Positions 18,215-27,126 of a stretch of DNA of 64,000 bases are shown here, one piece after another; position 1 is the stretch's first letter; every line of letters begins with the position of its first letter. The stretch is from Opitutia bacterium (GTDB lineage: Bacteria; Verrucomicrobiota; Verrucomicrobiia; Opitutales; UBA953): positions 1 through 64,000 of the forward strand of contig CANIUQ010000004.1 of the NCBI GenBank assembly GCA_947470855.1. Direction: 5' to 3'. Position numbers and translations under genes: made by a program. The notes beneath the pieces are model-generated. The model was given only the letters and a program-made list of their open reading frames with translations, had not been told where the DNA came from and made no database searches.

Positions 18215-18606
18215 AGGAAACGATTTGCCCGCCTGTGCAAAGTGTCAAGGAGTCGCCGAGGCGTGTGAACAAGTGAGTGCGGGTGAAAGGCGTTTTCATT
18301 TCACCGATGACTCGATGATGTCTATCGAATCATTCACGGAAATTGATAAACTTTTTTTTGAAAAAATAGTAGGTGTGAATGATGGTAAATTACGCCGAGT
18401 TCGCTCCAACGAATGACTCATAAAACCTCGGTAATTTAAGGTTAAAATGGTGCTACCGATTAATCCCGTGTGACCGTAAAAAATTGTTAAAAAATCGCCC
18501 CAAATAACTAACATGGGGTGGATCGACTTCACTGTTAAAAAGGCCTTAAATCGTTAAAAACTATGCCTTTACAGGGGCAAGTCGGTGTGAATAACTATGT
18601 GAAGAC
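18215..18606. other. 392-base intergenic region between pabA and lpxC/fabZ
   Basis: No credible gene. The region is AT-rich and contains four GTTAAAA motifs on the plus strand (18441, 18486, 18534, 18553), a run of eight T at about 18352-18359, a weak CCCCA/TGGGG dyad (18498-18518) and the TGTGAATAAC decamer at 18586-18595. It must hold the promoters of the divergent pabA operon and lpxC/fabZ. A standard -35/-10 pair is not obvious. Confidence 0.5.
18586..18595 (+). promoter_or_regulatory. TGTGAATAAC motif upstream of lpxC/fabZ
   Basis: Identical decamer to that before kup (3021-3030), here ending 11 bases before the ATG. Possible extended -10 element or DnaA-box-like site (TTATTCACA on the other strand). 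Confidence 0.25.
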
Positions 18607-19941
18607 ATGAAACAGCGCACCATCGGCAAAGACGCATCGGTCAAAGGCAAGGCCTTGCACACAGGCCAAGATGTCACCTTGACGATTAAACCCGGGGCAC
18701 CGAACACGGGTATCGTTTTCCGTCGCACTGATGTTTTTGGAAAACCAGAAATTCGTCCTGTGTCTGAAATGGTCACCGAGTTAGAGCGCAAGACAACGGT
18801 TACTTCCGACACGATTAAGCTCCATACTATCGAGCACGTTCTTTCCGCGTTAAGTGGCATGTCGATTGATAATGCCATCGTGGAACTTGATGCCTCGGAG
18901 CCTCCGATTGTCGATGGATCGGCTCGTCCATTTACTACCTTGATTCATCAAGCTGGCATTGTGGAGCAAGACCCAGTGCGTGAGGTTTTCACTCTTACAC
19001 AGCCTATCACCATCAATGAGGGCAGTCGTTCGATTATCGCCCTGCCCTTTGATGGTTTGCGCATCACCTGCACCTCAGCCGATGATCGCGGTATTCACAC
19101 TCAACACTTAACCATTGATGTGGATCCTGAGACCTACGAAGCCCAAATCGCCCCGGCACGTACGTTTACGATTTACGAAGATATCGAAGAACTTTTGAAA
19201 AAAGGGCTTATCCAAGGTGGCTCGCTTGATTCAGCCATTATTCTCAAGGGCGATAAAGTGGTAAGCAAAGAGCCCCTGCGATTCAAAGAGGAACTCGTCC
19301 GTCATAAAATCCTCGATATCATTGGCGATATCGTGCTCGCCGGGGTTCGCTTAAAAGCTCACATCATTGCTGTCCGACCAGGCCACGCGCTTAATTCCCG
19401 TTTAGCAGCGGCGATTCGTAAACAGTGGTTGGAATCGAAAGAAAAAAAGACCAAGCCTCAGACTAAGGTTGAAACTCCAACCGCTCCTTTAGGCAACGCC
19501 TTGGACATTCGCCAAATTCTCAATGCCCTTCCCCATCGCTATCCTTTCGTGATGGTGGATCGCGTCGTAAAAATGGAAAGCGATTCTCTGGTTGCCATTA
19601 AAAATGTCACCATCAACGAACCCTTTTTCCAAGGCCACTTCCCAGGTCAACCTGTGATGCCAGGAGTACTGCAAGTTGAGGCCATGGCACAGGCCGCAGG
19701 GCTGATTATGTTAGGCAGAGTCGCCAATGATGAAGCACCTAAAGTCGTCTTCTTTATGAGTGCGGACAAAGTGAAGTTCCGCAAAGCCGTGACCCCGGGA
19801 GACACTTTAGAAATTCGCGCCAAACTCACCAAGGTACGTGGTCGTATTGCTGCGGCTGAATGTGAGTGCTTGGTTAATAATGAAACGGTTTCTTCGGCTG
19901 AGTTGCTTTTCACTATCGCCGACTCACCCGCACAAAGTTAA
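18607..19941 (+). CDS. lpxC/fabZ: Bifunctional UDP-3-O-acyl-GlcNAc deacetylase / hydroxyacyl-ACP dehydratase
   Basis: 444 residues, ATG start. Residues 1 to about 280 are LpxC: zinc region [13 protein letters not shown] (His77), PIVDGSA (100-106), GGSLDSAI, and a later zinc site around [12 protein letters not shown] Lys/Thr-rich linker (about 278-295) leads to FabZ, from about residue 298 to 440, with HRYPFVMVD and the catalytic His/Glu of [11 protein letters not shown] and VEAMAQ. LpxC is the committed zinc deacetylase of lipid A synthesis; FabZ dehydrates 3-hydroxyacyl-ACP, competing for the same acyl donors. Such fusions are known in Bacteroidetes and relatives. lpxA follows six bases later. 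Confidence 0.96.
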   Translation: MKQRTIGKDASVKGKALHTGQDVTLTIKPGAPNTGIVFRRTDVFGKPEIRPVSEMVTELERKTTVTSDTIKLHTIEHVLSALSGMSIDNAIVELDASEPPIVDGSARPFTTLIHQAGIVEQDPVREVFTLTQPITINEGSRSIIALPFDGLRITCTSADDRGIHTQHLTIDVDPETYEAQIAPARTFTIYEDIEELLKKGLIQGGSLDSAIILKGDKVVSKEPLRFKEELVRHKILDIIGDIVLAGVRLKAHIIAVRPGHALNSRLAAAIRKQWLESKEKKTKPQTKVETPTAPLGNALDIRQILNALPHRYPFVMVDRVVKMESDSLVAIKNVTINEPFFQGHFPGQPVMPGVLQVEAMAQAAGLIMLGRVANDEAPKVVFFMSADKVKFRKAVTPGDTLEIRAKLTKVRGRIAAAECECLVNNETVSSAELLFTIADSPAQS

Positions 19942-19947
19942 TTAGCT

Positions 19948-20724
19948 ATGGCTCCTCTCATTCACCCCACCGCCGTTGTGGAGAGCGGTGCTAAACTTGG
20001 TAAAGACGTTGCGATTGGCGCCTACGCTTTTATCGGTGCGGATGTTACCCTGGGCGATGGTTGCGTTGTACATCACCATGCTACTGTCGAAGGATTAACC
20101 CAATTAGGAACCCAGTGTGAAGTTTATCCCTATGCCTTGATTGGCGGTCGCACCCAAGACCTGAAAGCACGTCCCGGTAAACCCGGTTTACGTATTGGTG
20201 CGCGAAATGTTTTTCGCGAGTACGTTAGCGTCCACGCTGGTACGCAAGAAGGTGAATGGACGATACTGGGCGATGACAATGTTCTCCTCGCCTACTCACA
20301 CATCGCGCACGATTGCACCATCGGAAACCATGTTGTTATCTCCAGTCACTCCGCTGTTGCTGGTCACGCCCAAGTCGGCAATCACGTCAACATTGCGTGG
20401 AATGCGGGGGTGCATCAATTCTGTCGTATCGGCGATTACGCTATGCTCGCTGCTTGCTCCAAATGCGTGCAAGATGTGCCACCTTATATGATTGCGGATG
20501 GCAATCCCGCTGAGACCAAAATGGTCAATGTGGTAGGAATCACCCGCGCCGGTTTTTCTGCAGAAGAAATAACAGCGGCCAAGACGATGCATCGACTGTT
20601 TTATCGCGAAGGACTCAATTCCTCTCAAGCCATTGAAAAAGCACAGGCGTTGATAGAGTCCCAGAATCGGGTTGTGCAAAACTTCGTCGCTTTTGCACAA
20701 AGTACTAAACGCGGTTTAGCTTAA
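19948..20724 (+). CDS. lpxA: UDP-N-acetylglucosamine O-acyltransferase
   Basis: 258 residues, ATG start. The left-handed beta-helix is built of hexapeptide repeats (IHPTAVV, LGKDVAIG and so on) to about residue 190, with a helical C-terminal part. The catalytic His is in YSHIAHDC (His121, equivalent to E. coli His125). LpxA acylates UDP-GlcNAc with 3-hydroxyacyl-ACP, the first lipid A step, just before LpxC. Co-transcribed with lpxC/fabZ and followed by a strong terminator. Confidence 0.96.
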   Translation: MAPLIHPTAVVESGAKLGKDVAIGAYAFIGADVTLGDGCVVHHHATVEGLTQLGTQCEVYPYALIGGRTQDLKARPGKPGLRIGARNVFREYVSVHAGTQEGEWTILGDDNVLLAYSHIAHDCTIGNHVVISSHSAVAGHAQVGNHVNIAWNAGVHQFCRIGDYAMLAACSKCVQDVPPYMIADGNPAETKMVNVVGITRAGFSAEEITAAKTMHRLFYREGLNSSQAIEKAQALIESQNRVVQNFVAFAQSTKRGLA

Positions 20725-20738
20725 AAATATCCGCTGAC

Positions 20739-20766
20739 AAAAAAGGCCGTCTTGCGACGGCCTTTT
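20739..20766. terminator. Bidirectional terminator between lpxA and deoA
   Basis: GGCCGTC (20745-20751) pairs with GACGGCC (20756-20762) around a TTGC loop, flanked by A-rich and T-rich tracts so that it works in both directions. It serves the convergent lpxA and deoA genes. Confidence 0.9.
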
Positions 20767-20769
20767 GCT

Positions 20770-22104
20770 TTAAGCAACACGCTCGACGACGAGCGGAGGT
20801 ATATTGGGGCGCTTAGGTGCCAAGCGGTAAGCATCGCGGAAGTATGGCAAGGCCAGATCCACTTTCGCTTCATCATTATAATGAATCATGATAAGTGGCT
20901 CGCCCTGTTTAACCTGGGTACCGACCTTGCGAATTTCGGTTACGCCGACCGAAGGATCCAATGTGCCATCTTTTTGTGTAGCGAGAATGCGAACACCTTG
21001 AGCAATCTTTCCAGCGTCGATGGTATGAACATAACCGCGCTTAGGCGCAGGTAATTTGCGAATGAACTTCGCGTGCGGGAATTTCGAAGGATCATCAATC
21101 CAATCCGTCTTACCTCCTTGAGCACGCACCATCGCTTTGAATTTCTCCAGGGCTGAACCATCTTTGAGATGCTTCTCGATGGTTTGTTTAGCTGAAAGTG
21201 TTGAACCAGCGACGCCAGCCAAGCGCACGACTTCCATACCCAGTTTAAGAACCAAGTCCTGCAAGTCTTCGGGACCTTCCCCTTTGAGCAATCGAACCGC
21301 TTCGAGGACTTCCAGTCCAGTACCAACGGAATCGCCGAGGGGTTGATTAATGTCCGTAACTAAGGCGACGCATTTACGATTTAAAGAGCGAGCGACACGA
21401 GTGATGATACGGGCGAGTTGCTTTGCTTGCTCGAGGTCACGAATAAACGAGCCATTACCCCATTTCACATCGACGACCAAGCCTTCACATCCCTCGGCAA
21501 GTTTCTTAGAAAGAATGCTGCCAGTGATTAGAGGAAGAGAAGGAACCGTGCCTGTCTTTTGTCGCAAAGAATAGAGCAAGTCATCGGCAGGAGCGACCTC
21601 GGAGCATTGATCAGCGATGGCACAGCCGACGCGTTCGAGTTGTTGACGGTATTGGTCGAGCGAAAGCTTACCTTTGAAGCCTGCGATAGCGGTTAACTTT
21701 TCTACGGTAGAAATGCAGAACTCTTCGTCTTTACCATTCATGCCAGGCATGATGACACCCGCCGCGGCACCGAGAGGTCCTAAGACCATCGAAGTTTTAT
21801 CGCCGACTCCACCCGTGGAAACTTTCGCAATCTTGGGTTGAGTTAAACGATCCAAGTCAATCACTTCACCAGAGAGACGAAGCTCTTCCGCCAACATGGC
21901 AGTCTCTTGCGCTGACATTTGTCGGAAGAAAATGGCCATAGCCAAAGCCGCTTGTTGCGCTTCAGGCATTTCCGCATCCATGATTGCATCAACGATTTGA
22001 CGAATCTCGACGTCGGTAAACTCCCCGCCATCCCGCTTTTTTTCAATTAAGGCCGTGAATGAGGGCTTTTCTTTGCGGAGAGAGGCTAATGTTTTTTCTG
22101 CCAT
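20770..22104 (-). CDS. deoA: Pyrimidine-nucleoside (thymidine) phosphorylase
   Basis: 444 residues, ATG start. Family landmarks are the phosphate-binding STGGVGDKTS, the pyrimidine-site region around KLTAIAG and VDVKWGNGSFI, and a C-terminal domain with QGVRILATQKDG. It splits thymidine, deoxyuridine or uridine with phosphate to base and (deoxy)ribose 1-phosphate for salvage. The usual VDVKxGxGAFM stretch reads VDVKWGNGSFI here, a mild variation. The 209-base leader upstream contains structured elements, including a T-box-like stretch. No deoC, deoD or cdd is nearby. Confidence 0.93.
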   Translation of the reverse strand: MAEKTLASLRKEKPSFTALIEKKRDGGEFTDVEIRQIVDAIMDAEMPEAQQAALAMAIFFRQMSAQETAMLAEELRLSGEVIDLDRLTQPKIAKVSTGGVGDKTSMVLGPLGAAAGVIMPGMNGKDEEFCISTVEKLTAIAGFKGKLSLDQYRQQLERVGCAIADQCSEVAPADDLLYSLRQKTGTVPSLPLITGSILSKKLAEGCEGLVVDVKWGNGSFIRDLEQAKQLARIITRVARSLNRKCVALVTDINQPLGDSVGTGLEVLEAVRLLKGEGPEDLQDLVLKLGMEVVRLAGVAGSTLSAKQTIEKHLKDGSALEKFKAMVRAQGGKTDWIDDPSKFPHAKFIRKLPAPKRGYVHTIDAGKIAQGVRILATQKDGTLDPSVGVTEIRKVGTQVKQGEPLIMIHYNDEAKVDLALPYFRDAYRLAPKRPNIPPLVVERVA

Positions 22105-22195
22105 AAGTGTTTCGGGTTAAAGTGTTTAGGAGGGGGAACCTGAAAATCAGGGGAACGGACTGCCGTTAATGAAAGTTTTTCTTGAAAAGTCGAGC

Positions 22196-22221
22196 CAAAA
22201 AGGGCAAGCGGGACCACCCTT
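22196..22221 (-). terminator. Weak ribD terminator or T-box-like element
   Basis: On the minus strand AAGGGTGGTCCCGCT (22221-22207) is followed by TGCCCTTTTT. It can fold as a 5-bp GC-containing stem, extended by wobble pairs, with a short T-run, so it may be a modest terminator for ribD. The first part matches the T-box consensus AAGGGTGGTACCGCG at 13 of 15 positions, with TGGT in the tRNA-acceptor-pairing position. Confidence 0.4.
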
Positions 22222-22228
22222 CTATCAT

Positions 22229-22289
22229 CTAGGTCGAATTGAGAGCCAATAAGGGCTTAAAAGGCAGTTAAAGGGGCTCTCTATCCTAG
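22229..22289 (-). promoter_or_regulatory. Nested inverted repeat in the deoA leader
   Basis: CTAGG (22229-22233) pairs with CCTAG (22285-22289), and GAGAGCC (22241-22247) pairs with GGCTCTC (22275-22281). They enclose a 27-base loop with an asymmetric internal loop (three and seven bases). It lies just downstream of ribD and directly before the T-box-like stretch on the minus strand. It may be a structured leader RNA or an mRNA 3'-end hairpin. Confidence 0.45.
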
Positions 22290-22313
22290 CCTAAAAAATG
22301 TGACATAGGTCTT

Positions 22314-23405
22314 TTATTGAGCCAGGAATCCCCGAAAAAGTACATCCTGACCAAATGCCTGTGTTCGCCCCATGGAGAGTTGTGGCAGACTTCCCTCGGT
22401 CCATGCAGGAGAATTTGGATTCCCTGAAATCATCGGCGAATAGTAAGCAAAGAAATAATCCGCACAGTGATGATTTAGAAAAACGGAAGCGAGACGCGGA
22501 CCAGCTTCGACATAAACGCCGACAATCGACTGTGCGGCGCAGGTATCGAGCCAGTGAAAAAGGAATTCATCGGCAGTACCCTCAAGACACCAGACTTTGA
22601 TACCTTCTGCTTCATACCAGTGAAGGTCGGCGGATTTCGCTGAACTCTTCAATCCAACCACAATCGTGCGATCGCGATAAACATCTTGGAATAAGTTTAG
22701 GCCCTTCTTGCCAACCGAACGAAAGTGGCGATCGAGAACGAAACGGATTGGACATGATTCATTACCCGGTAGGCGTGCGGTCAGTCGTGGGTTATCCTTA
22801 AGAAGCGTGTCTACGCTGACGGCAATGGCAGGAAAAAGTTTGCGCCAGTTTTGTACATCTGCCCGTGCCAACTCACCCGTGATATAGGGTCCCGCTCCTT
22901 CCATCGCGACTAACCTACCATCTAAAGTGGAAGCAACTTTAACGGCAACAAACGGACGTTGAGTTTTGATCCAGTGATTAAAAATCAGGTTTAAGTCGGT
23001 ACAAGCATCGGCCAATACACCTCTAAAAACCTTGATGCCGTGATTGCGTAAGTGCGTTAACCCCTTCCCGGCATGAAGCGGATTGGGGTCTTCTGCCCCA
23101 ACGACGACGGTTTTGATTCCTGAGACGACAATCGCATCCACGCAAGGCGGTGTTCGCCCATGGGTGGAGCAAGGCTCAAGAGTAACGTAAAGAACGGCGT
23201 TAGGTTTTGGCGGACGTCCGAGAGCTCTCAGAGCTTGAACTTCGGCATGAGGTTCGCCGGCTTTGGCGTGAAACCCCTCGGCAACGATGACATCGCCCTC
23301 GGTGATTACCGCGCCAACCATCGGGTTGGGGTGAGTTTCTCCCCAGGCTTTGCGGGCGAGCTCCAAAGCTCGACGCATCGGTACTTCGCTCGGTTTCCAC
23401 TCCAT
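22314..23405 (-). CDS. ribD: Riboflavin biosynthesis deaminase/reductase
   Basis: 363 residues from ATG at 23405, five bases after the helicase stop. An in-frame GTG at 23450 would overlap the helicase. The N-terminal deaminase has the zinc ligands in HAE (His53, Glu55) and PCSTHGRTPPC (Cys79, Cys88). The C-terminal half is the NADPH-dependent reductase (VAVKVASTLDGRL, DNPRLTAR). RibD performs the second and third steps of riboflavin synthesis in the cytoplasm. ribE/ribA/ribH are absent here, so the gene stands alone behind a helicase gene. Confidence 0.94.
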   Translation of the reverse strand: MEWKPSEVPMRRALELARKAWGETHPNPMVGAVITEGDVIVAEGFHAKAGEPHAEVQALRALGRPPKPNAVLYVTLEPCSTHGRTPPCVDAIVVSGIKTVVVGAEDPNPLHAGKGLTHLRNHGIKVFRGVLADACTDLNLIFNHWIKTQRPFVAVKVASTLDGRLVAMEGAGPYITGELARADVQNWRKLFPAIAVSVDTLLKDNPRLTARLPGNESCPIRFVLDRHFRSVGKKGLNLFQDVYRDRTIVVGLKSSAKSADLHWYEAEGIKVWCLEGTADEFLFHWLDTCAAQSIVGVYVEAGPRLASVFLNHHCADYFFAYYSPMISGNPNSPAWTEGSLPQLSMGRTQAFGQDVLFRGFLAQ

Positions 23406-23409
23406 AGAT

Positions 23410-24594
23410 TTATCGATTTCTTTTTCGAGGCGCTGATGTTTTTGCACCACCGAGCGTTAAGTTGGGTTCGGAGAAATAACGGAACCCTTCGCATTTTCTT
23501 CGTTCGATAGGACGACCCAGAAGCTGCTCGATTTGTTGTAGGTGATGCAATTCATCGGGCGAGAAAAGTGTAAATGCCTCTCCTTCGGTAGCCGCACGAC
23601 CTGTTCTGCCAATGCGGTGAACGTAGTCCTCAGGATGTTCGGGGACATTATAGTTAATGACATGCGTAACACCCGAAATATCTAAACCGCGCGAGGCGAT
23701 GTCTGTCGCAACCAAGATAGAATACTTGCCTTGTTTAAAACCTTGTAAGGCTTGGGTGCGCTCGGATTGCGAGCGATCGGCATGCAGAGTCGCAACCGGT
23801 GTACCATGTCCCTCAATCCATTCTGCAATGCGATCCGCATCCCGTTTGGTCCGAGTAAAGACGATGACTGATTTATAATCGCTACGACGCAGGAGTTCGA
23901 GCAACAGATCGTACTTCTGGAAGACATCGACGGGGAAAATAGCGTGGTCCACCGTTTCCGCGGCGGTTTTTCCTGTTCGCACATCGACCGTAATCGGGTC
24001 ACGCAAAGCCCAGTTGGCGATTTTACCGATTCTTTCATCCACCGTGGCGGAGAATAAAAGCGTCTGCCTTTCCTTGGGACATAAGCGAATGATGCGGCTA
24101 ACATCTTCGATGAAACCCATGTCGAGCATACGGTCCACTTCATCGAGAATCGTGATTTGGATAGACTGTAAGTCTAAAATTCTCTGCTCGTGCAAATCGA
24201 GCAATCGACCAGGAGTGGCAATCACGACATCGACTCCGTCTTGCAGTGCCTTGGTTTGATTACCGTAACCGACTCCTCCGTAGAGCAATGCCGTCTTCGT
24301 ACCGAGGTATTTTCCGTACTTTTGGAAATTCTCATCAACCTGTACGGCGAGTTCACGCGTGGGCACGAGAACGAGGCAACGAGGTTTGCCGGCGGCAGGA
24401 CCGAGACGAGCCAGGGCAGGAAGAGCGAAAGCCGCCGTCTTACCGGTGCCCGTCTGGGCAGCGCCGATTAAATCGCGACCCGAAAGAATTACAGGAATCG
24501 CTTTTTCTTGGATTGGTGTGGGGTTCACGTAGCCCGCTTCAGCGAGCGAGCGTAAAACTGGCTCAGGAAGTCCGATTTCGCTAAAGTTGGGCAT
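23410..24594 (-). CDS. DEAD-box RNA helicase (RhlE-like) with DEVD motif II
   Basis: 394 residues, ATG start, a minimal two-RecA-domain helicase. Q motif region PTPIQ (26-30), motif I AQTGTGKT (46-53), motif Ib TPGR (127-130), motif II DEVD (151-154) instead of DEAD, motif III SAT, and motif VI HRIGRTGRA. The short basic C-terminus (APRKRNR) resembles RhlE/SrmB-type helicases. Likely roles are ribosome assembly or mRNA turnover. The Ala-to-Val change is conservative and the other ATPase residues are intact, so activity is expected. Confidence 0.93.
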   Translation of the reverse strand: MPNFSEIGLPEPVLRSLAEAGYVNPTPIQEKAIPVILSGRDLIGAAQTGTGKTAAFALPALARLGPAAGKPRCLVLVPTRELAVQVDENFQKYGKYLGTKTALLYGGVGYGNQTKALQDGVDVVIATPGRLLDLHEQRILDLQSIQITILDEVDRMLDMGFIEDVSRIIRLCPKERQTLLFSATVDERIGKIANWALRDPITVDVRTGKTAAETVDHAIFPVDVFQKYDLLLELLRRSDYKSVIVFTRTKRDADRIAEWIEGHGTPVATLHADRSQSERTQALQGFKQGKYSILVATDIASRGLDISGVTHVINYNVPEHPEDYVHRIGRTGRAATEGEAFTLFSPDELHHLQQIEQLLGRPIERRKCEGFRYFSEPNLTLGGAKTSAPRKRNR

Positions 24595-24693
24595 GGATAA
24601 TGTAGATAAGGGTCAGAGGAGGTAAAAGGGGAAGAACAAACGACAGAAACTTATAGGCTGAGGGCAAGGATAGAGAAACGTGTGGCTCAGAGA

Positions 24694-24728
24694 TTGACAG
24701 ACGATGAGCTTTTAACTGCATTTATACC
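24694..24728 (+). promoter_or_regulatory. Candidate tRNA-His promoter
   Basis: A perfect TTGACA (24694-24699) lies upstream of tRNA-His. The best -10 candidates (GCATTT at 18 bases spacing, TTTATA at 21) are poor, so the -10 is uncertain. Confidence 0.3.
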
Positions 24729-24748
24729 CTTCCCTATCGGGATTTATG

Positions 24749-24825
24749 GTGGATGTAGCTCAGTTGGTTAGAGCATCGGTTTGTGGTACCGAGGGTCGGG
24801 GGTTCAAGTCCCCTCATTCACCCCA
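24749..24825 (+). tRNA. tRNA-His (anticodon GTG), CCA encoded
   Basis: Cloverleaf read by eye. Acceptor GTGGATG (24749-24755) pairs with CATTCAC (24815-24821). The anticodon loop TTGTGGT has GTG at 24783-24785. The T-loop TTCAAGT is closed by a G-rich/C-rich stem. The discriminator is C73 (24822) and CCA is encoded (24823-24825). A G precedes position 1 (24748), giving the G-1:C73 pair that identifies tRNA-His. A terminator hairpin follows. Confidence 0.97.
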
Positions 24826-24833
24826 CTTTAACA

Positions 24834-24869
24834 AAGAACCCCAGTTTTAACTGGGGTTCTTAAGGTTTT
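24834..24869. terminator. Bidirectional terminator after tRNA-His
   Basis: A 12-13-bp perfect inverted repeat (AAGAACCCCAGT paired with ACTGGGGTTCTT) is followed on the plus strand by AAGGTTTTATTT. It ends the tRNA-His transcript and probably also the convergent minus-strand gene at 24868. Confidence 0.85.
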
Positions 24870-25365
24870 ATTTAGCACCTTTGGAGCGGAAATAGTACTC
24901 CAAAGAATCGCGAATCGTTTTTTCGATCTCGTCGTCGAGTTTTTTAACCTGTGCATCTAACTGAGGATCACCGACCTGAATCCCCCGTTGGAAAATAGGG
25001 CCTTCGCCAAATAAAGAAAACCTTTGGGCGTAGTAAGTGACAAAACGGACTTGGTAACGGTAGCCCGATGAGTAATTTTCAATTTTCACCGATACTCGGT
25101 CAGTGGGATAATCTTTGCGCAAAGTGGAGAGAGCGGCACGGACGACAGATTCGGCTTCTTCCGAGGTACACTTAATTTTGTTATCCATGAAGTAAGCATC
25201 TTCGACGCCTGATTCCATGTCGAAATAGACGCCCGACTGAACGCCATTAAATGCCGTACCTGGGATGCCGAAATAGAGTGCTAAAAAGATTAGCACCGTG
25301 ATACTGGAGGTAATCGACAACTTCATCCAGGTGGGAGTTTCTTTTTGTAGTTTGACGGATGCCAT
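24868..25365 (-). CDS. Membrane-anchored protein of unknown function
   Basis: 165 residues from ATG at 25365 (MASVKLQKETPTW). The frame opens further upstream, but that part crosses the groEL terminator hairpin. One hydrophobic segment (about residues 15-35) anchors a hydrophilic periplasmic domain with YSSGYRYQVRFVTYYAQ and a helical C-terminal end (KKLDDEIEKTIRDSLEYYF). No catalytic motif is seen. It follows groEL but is separated by a strong terminator, so it has its own promoter or depends on read-through. I do not recognise the family. Confidence 0.65.
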   Translation of the reverse strand: MASVKLQKETPTWMKLSITSSITVLIFLALYFGIPGTAFNGVQSGVYFDMESGVEDAYFMDNKIKCTSEEAESVVRAALSTLRKDYPTDRVSVKIENYSSGYRYQVRFVTYYAQRFSLFGEGPIFQRGIQVGDPQLDAQVKKLDDEIEKTIRDSLEYYFRSKGAK

Positions 25366-25420
25366 AGACTTAAAGGGGTAATTTGAAAAAAGACTGAGGC
25401 AATCCCATATCGTTCGCACC

Positions 25421-25449
25421 AAAAAGAAACGGCGCCCATCGGGCGCCGT
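25421..25449 (-). terminator. groEL terminator
   Basis: ACGGCGCCC (25429-25437) and GGGCGCCGT (25441-25449) form a perfect 9-bp GC-rich stem with a three-base loop, followed on the minus strand by TTTCTTTTT. It lies about 25 bases after the groEL stop. Confidence 0.93.
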
Positions 25450-25472
25450 GTTCACGAGACTTTAGAGGAATC

Positions 25473-27098
25473 TCAGTGGTCCATATGATCACCGCCAGCC
25501 GCAGGCTTTGATTCCTCAGGCAGATCGGTGATGATGCACTCCGTGGTAAGCAAGAGACCTGCAACCGACGAGGCATTGATGATGGCCATACGGGTTACCT
25601 TAGTTGGGTCAACGACTCCACCTGCCACGAGGTCTTCGTATTCAGCGGTAGCAACGTTGTAACCATGGGCACCCTTATGTTTGAGCAAGACTTCTTGTAC
25701 GATGTGTGAACCTTCGACGCCGGCGTTAGCACAGAGAGTACGAAGAGGCTCTTCAATCGATTTGCGCACGATTTGTGCACCAATCTTTTCATCGCCCGAG
25801 AGACTGTTGATAACGGAATCAATGGCTTTCACCGTACGGAGCAAGGCAACACCGCCACCGGGGACGATGCCCTCTTCAACCGCAGCACGTGTAGCATGCA
25901 AAGCATCATCCACTCGGTCTTTCTTTTCTTTCAACTCAGCTTCGGTAGCAGCACCGACATGGATCACGGCCACACCGCCAGCCAATTTCGCTAAGCGTTC
26001 TTGGAGTTTTTCCTTATCGTAATCGGAAGTGGTTTCTTCGATTTGACGACGGATAAGCTTCACGCGACCTTGGATGTCAGCCGACTTACCAGCACCTTGA
26101 ACGATGGTGGTGTTTTCCTTGTCCACCACAACGCGCTTGGCGCGACCGAGGTCAGCGAGTTTAACCGATTCTAATTTAATACCGAGATCTTCGGTGATGA
26201 ATCGTCCGCCAGTGAGAACGGCGATATCTTCCATCATCGCTTTACGGCGATCACCAAATCCAGGGGCTTTAACCGCACAGACGTTGATGGTACCACGGAG
26301 ACGGTTGACCACGAGAGTCGCGAGGGCTTCACCTTCGACTTCTTCGGAGATGATTAAGAGAGGCTTACCTGTCTTGGCCACTTCTTGAAGGAGTGGTAAC
26401 AAGTCCTTCATCGCGCTCACCTTTTTCTCATAGAGCAGAATGTAGGCATCTTCAATAATCGCTTCGAGAGTCTCTGCATTGGTAGCGAAATAAGGAGAAA
26501 GATATCCCTTATCGAACTGCATACCTTCAACAACATCGAGGGTGGTTTCGATGGTCTTGGCTTCTTCAACCGTGATGGTTCCATCTTTACCAACGCGATC
26601 CATCGCCTCGGCGATGATATCACCGATGGAGGCATCCCAGTTAGCCGAGACGGTAGCGACTTGTTTAATTTCTTCGCGGGTCTTGATCTTCTTTGAAATA
26701 TTAGCGAGTTCCTTCACCACCGCTTCCGTCGCCTTATCGATACCACGCTTGACGAAGATAGGATTAGCTCCTGCAGCCACGAAACGAAGACCTTCTTTGT
26801 AAATCGCTTCGCCGAGAACCGTGGCGGTGGTCGTACCATCACCTGCTTTATCAGCGGTCTTGGAGGCGATTTCACGAACCATTTGTGCGCCCATGTTTTC
26901 AAAGGGATCGCTCAATTCGATTTCCTTCGCTACCGTGACGCCGTCTTTGGTGACCTTGGGAGCACCAAACTTTTTATCAATCATCACATTACGGCCTTTA
27001 GGACCGAGGGTGACTTTCACCGCCCGGGCGAGAGTCGAAACACCGTTCAGCACTTTGCGGCGAGCGGCTTCATCAAACAGGATTTGTTTTTTTGACAT
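25473..27098 (-). CDS. groEL: Chaperonin GroEL (60 kDa)
   Basis: 541 residues, ATG start. Equatorial-domain nucleotide motifs [10 protein letters not shown] and DGTTTATVL, and apical-domain RPLLII-like [21 protein letters not shown], are typical. The protein is full-length and collinear with GroEL. The C-terminal tail is AAGGDHMDH rather than a GGM repeat, a known kind of variation. It folds proteins together with GroES, encoded 28 bases upstream. Followed by a strong terminator. Confidence 0.98.
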   Translation of the reverse strand: MSKKQILFDEAARRKVLNGVSTLARAVKVTLGPKGRNVMIDKKFGAPKVTKDGVTVAKEIELSDPFENMGAQMVREIASKTADKAGDGTTTATVLGEAIYKEGLRFVAAGANPIFVKRGIDKATEAVVKELANISKKIKTREEIKQVATVSANWDASIGDIIAEAMDRVGKDGTITVEEAKTIETTLDVVEGMQFDKGYLSPYFATNAETLEAIIEDAYILLYEKKVSAMKDLLPLLQEVAKTGKPLLIISEEVEGEALATLVVNRLRGTINVCAVKAPGFGDRRKAMMEDIAVLTGGRFITEDLGIKLESVKLADLGRAKRVVVDKENTTIVQGAGKSADIQGRVKLIRRQIEETTSDYDKEKLQERLAKLAGGVAVIHVGAATEAELKEKKDRVDDALHATRAAVEEGIVPGGGVALLRTVKAIDSVINSLSGDEKIGAQIVRKSIEEPLRTLCANAGVEGSHIVQEVLLKHKGAHGYNVATAEYEDLVAGGVVDPTKVTRMAIINASSVAGLLLTTECIITDLPEESKPAAGGDHMDH

Positions 27099-27126
27099 AG
27101 TAGTAAGTGGAGAGGTTGAATTTTAG

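Noticed and set aside
18430-18565. CRISPR-like repeat array (GTTAAAA units)
   Set aside because: Units are only 7-8 bases, irregularly spaced, with no long repeats and no cas genes.
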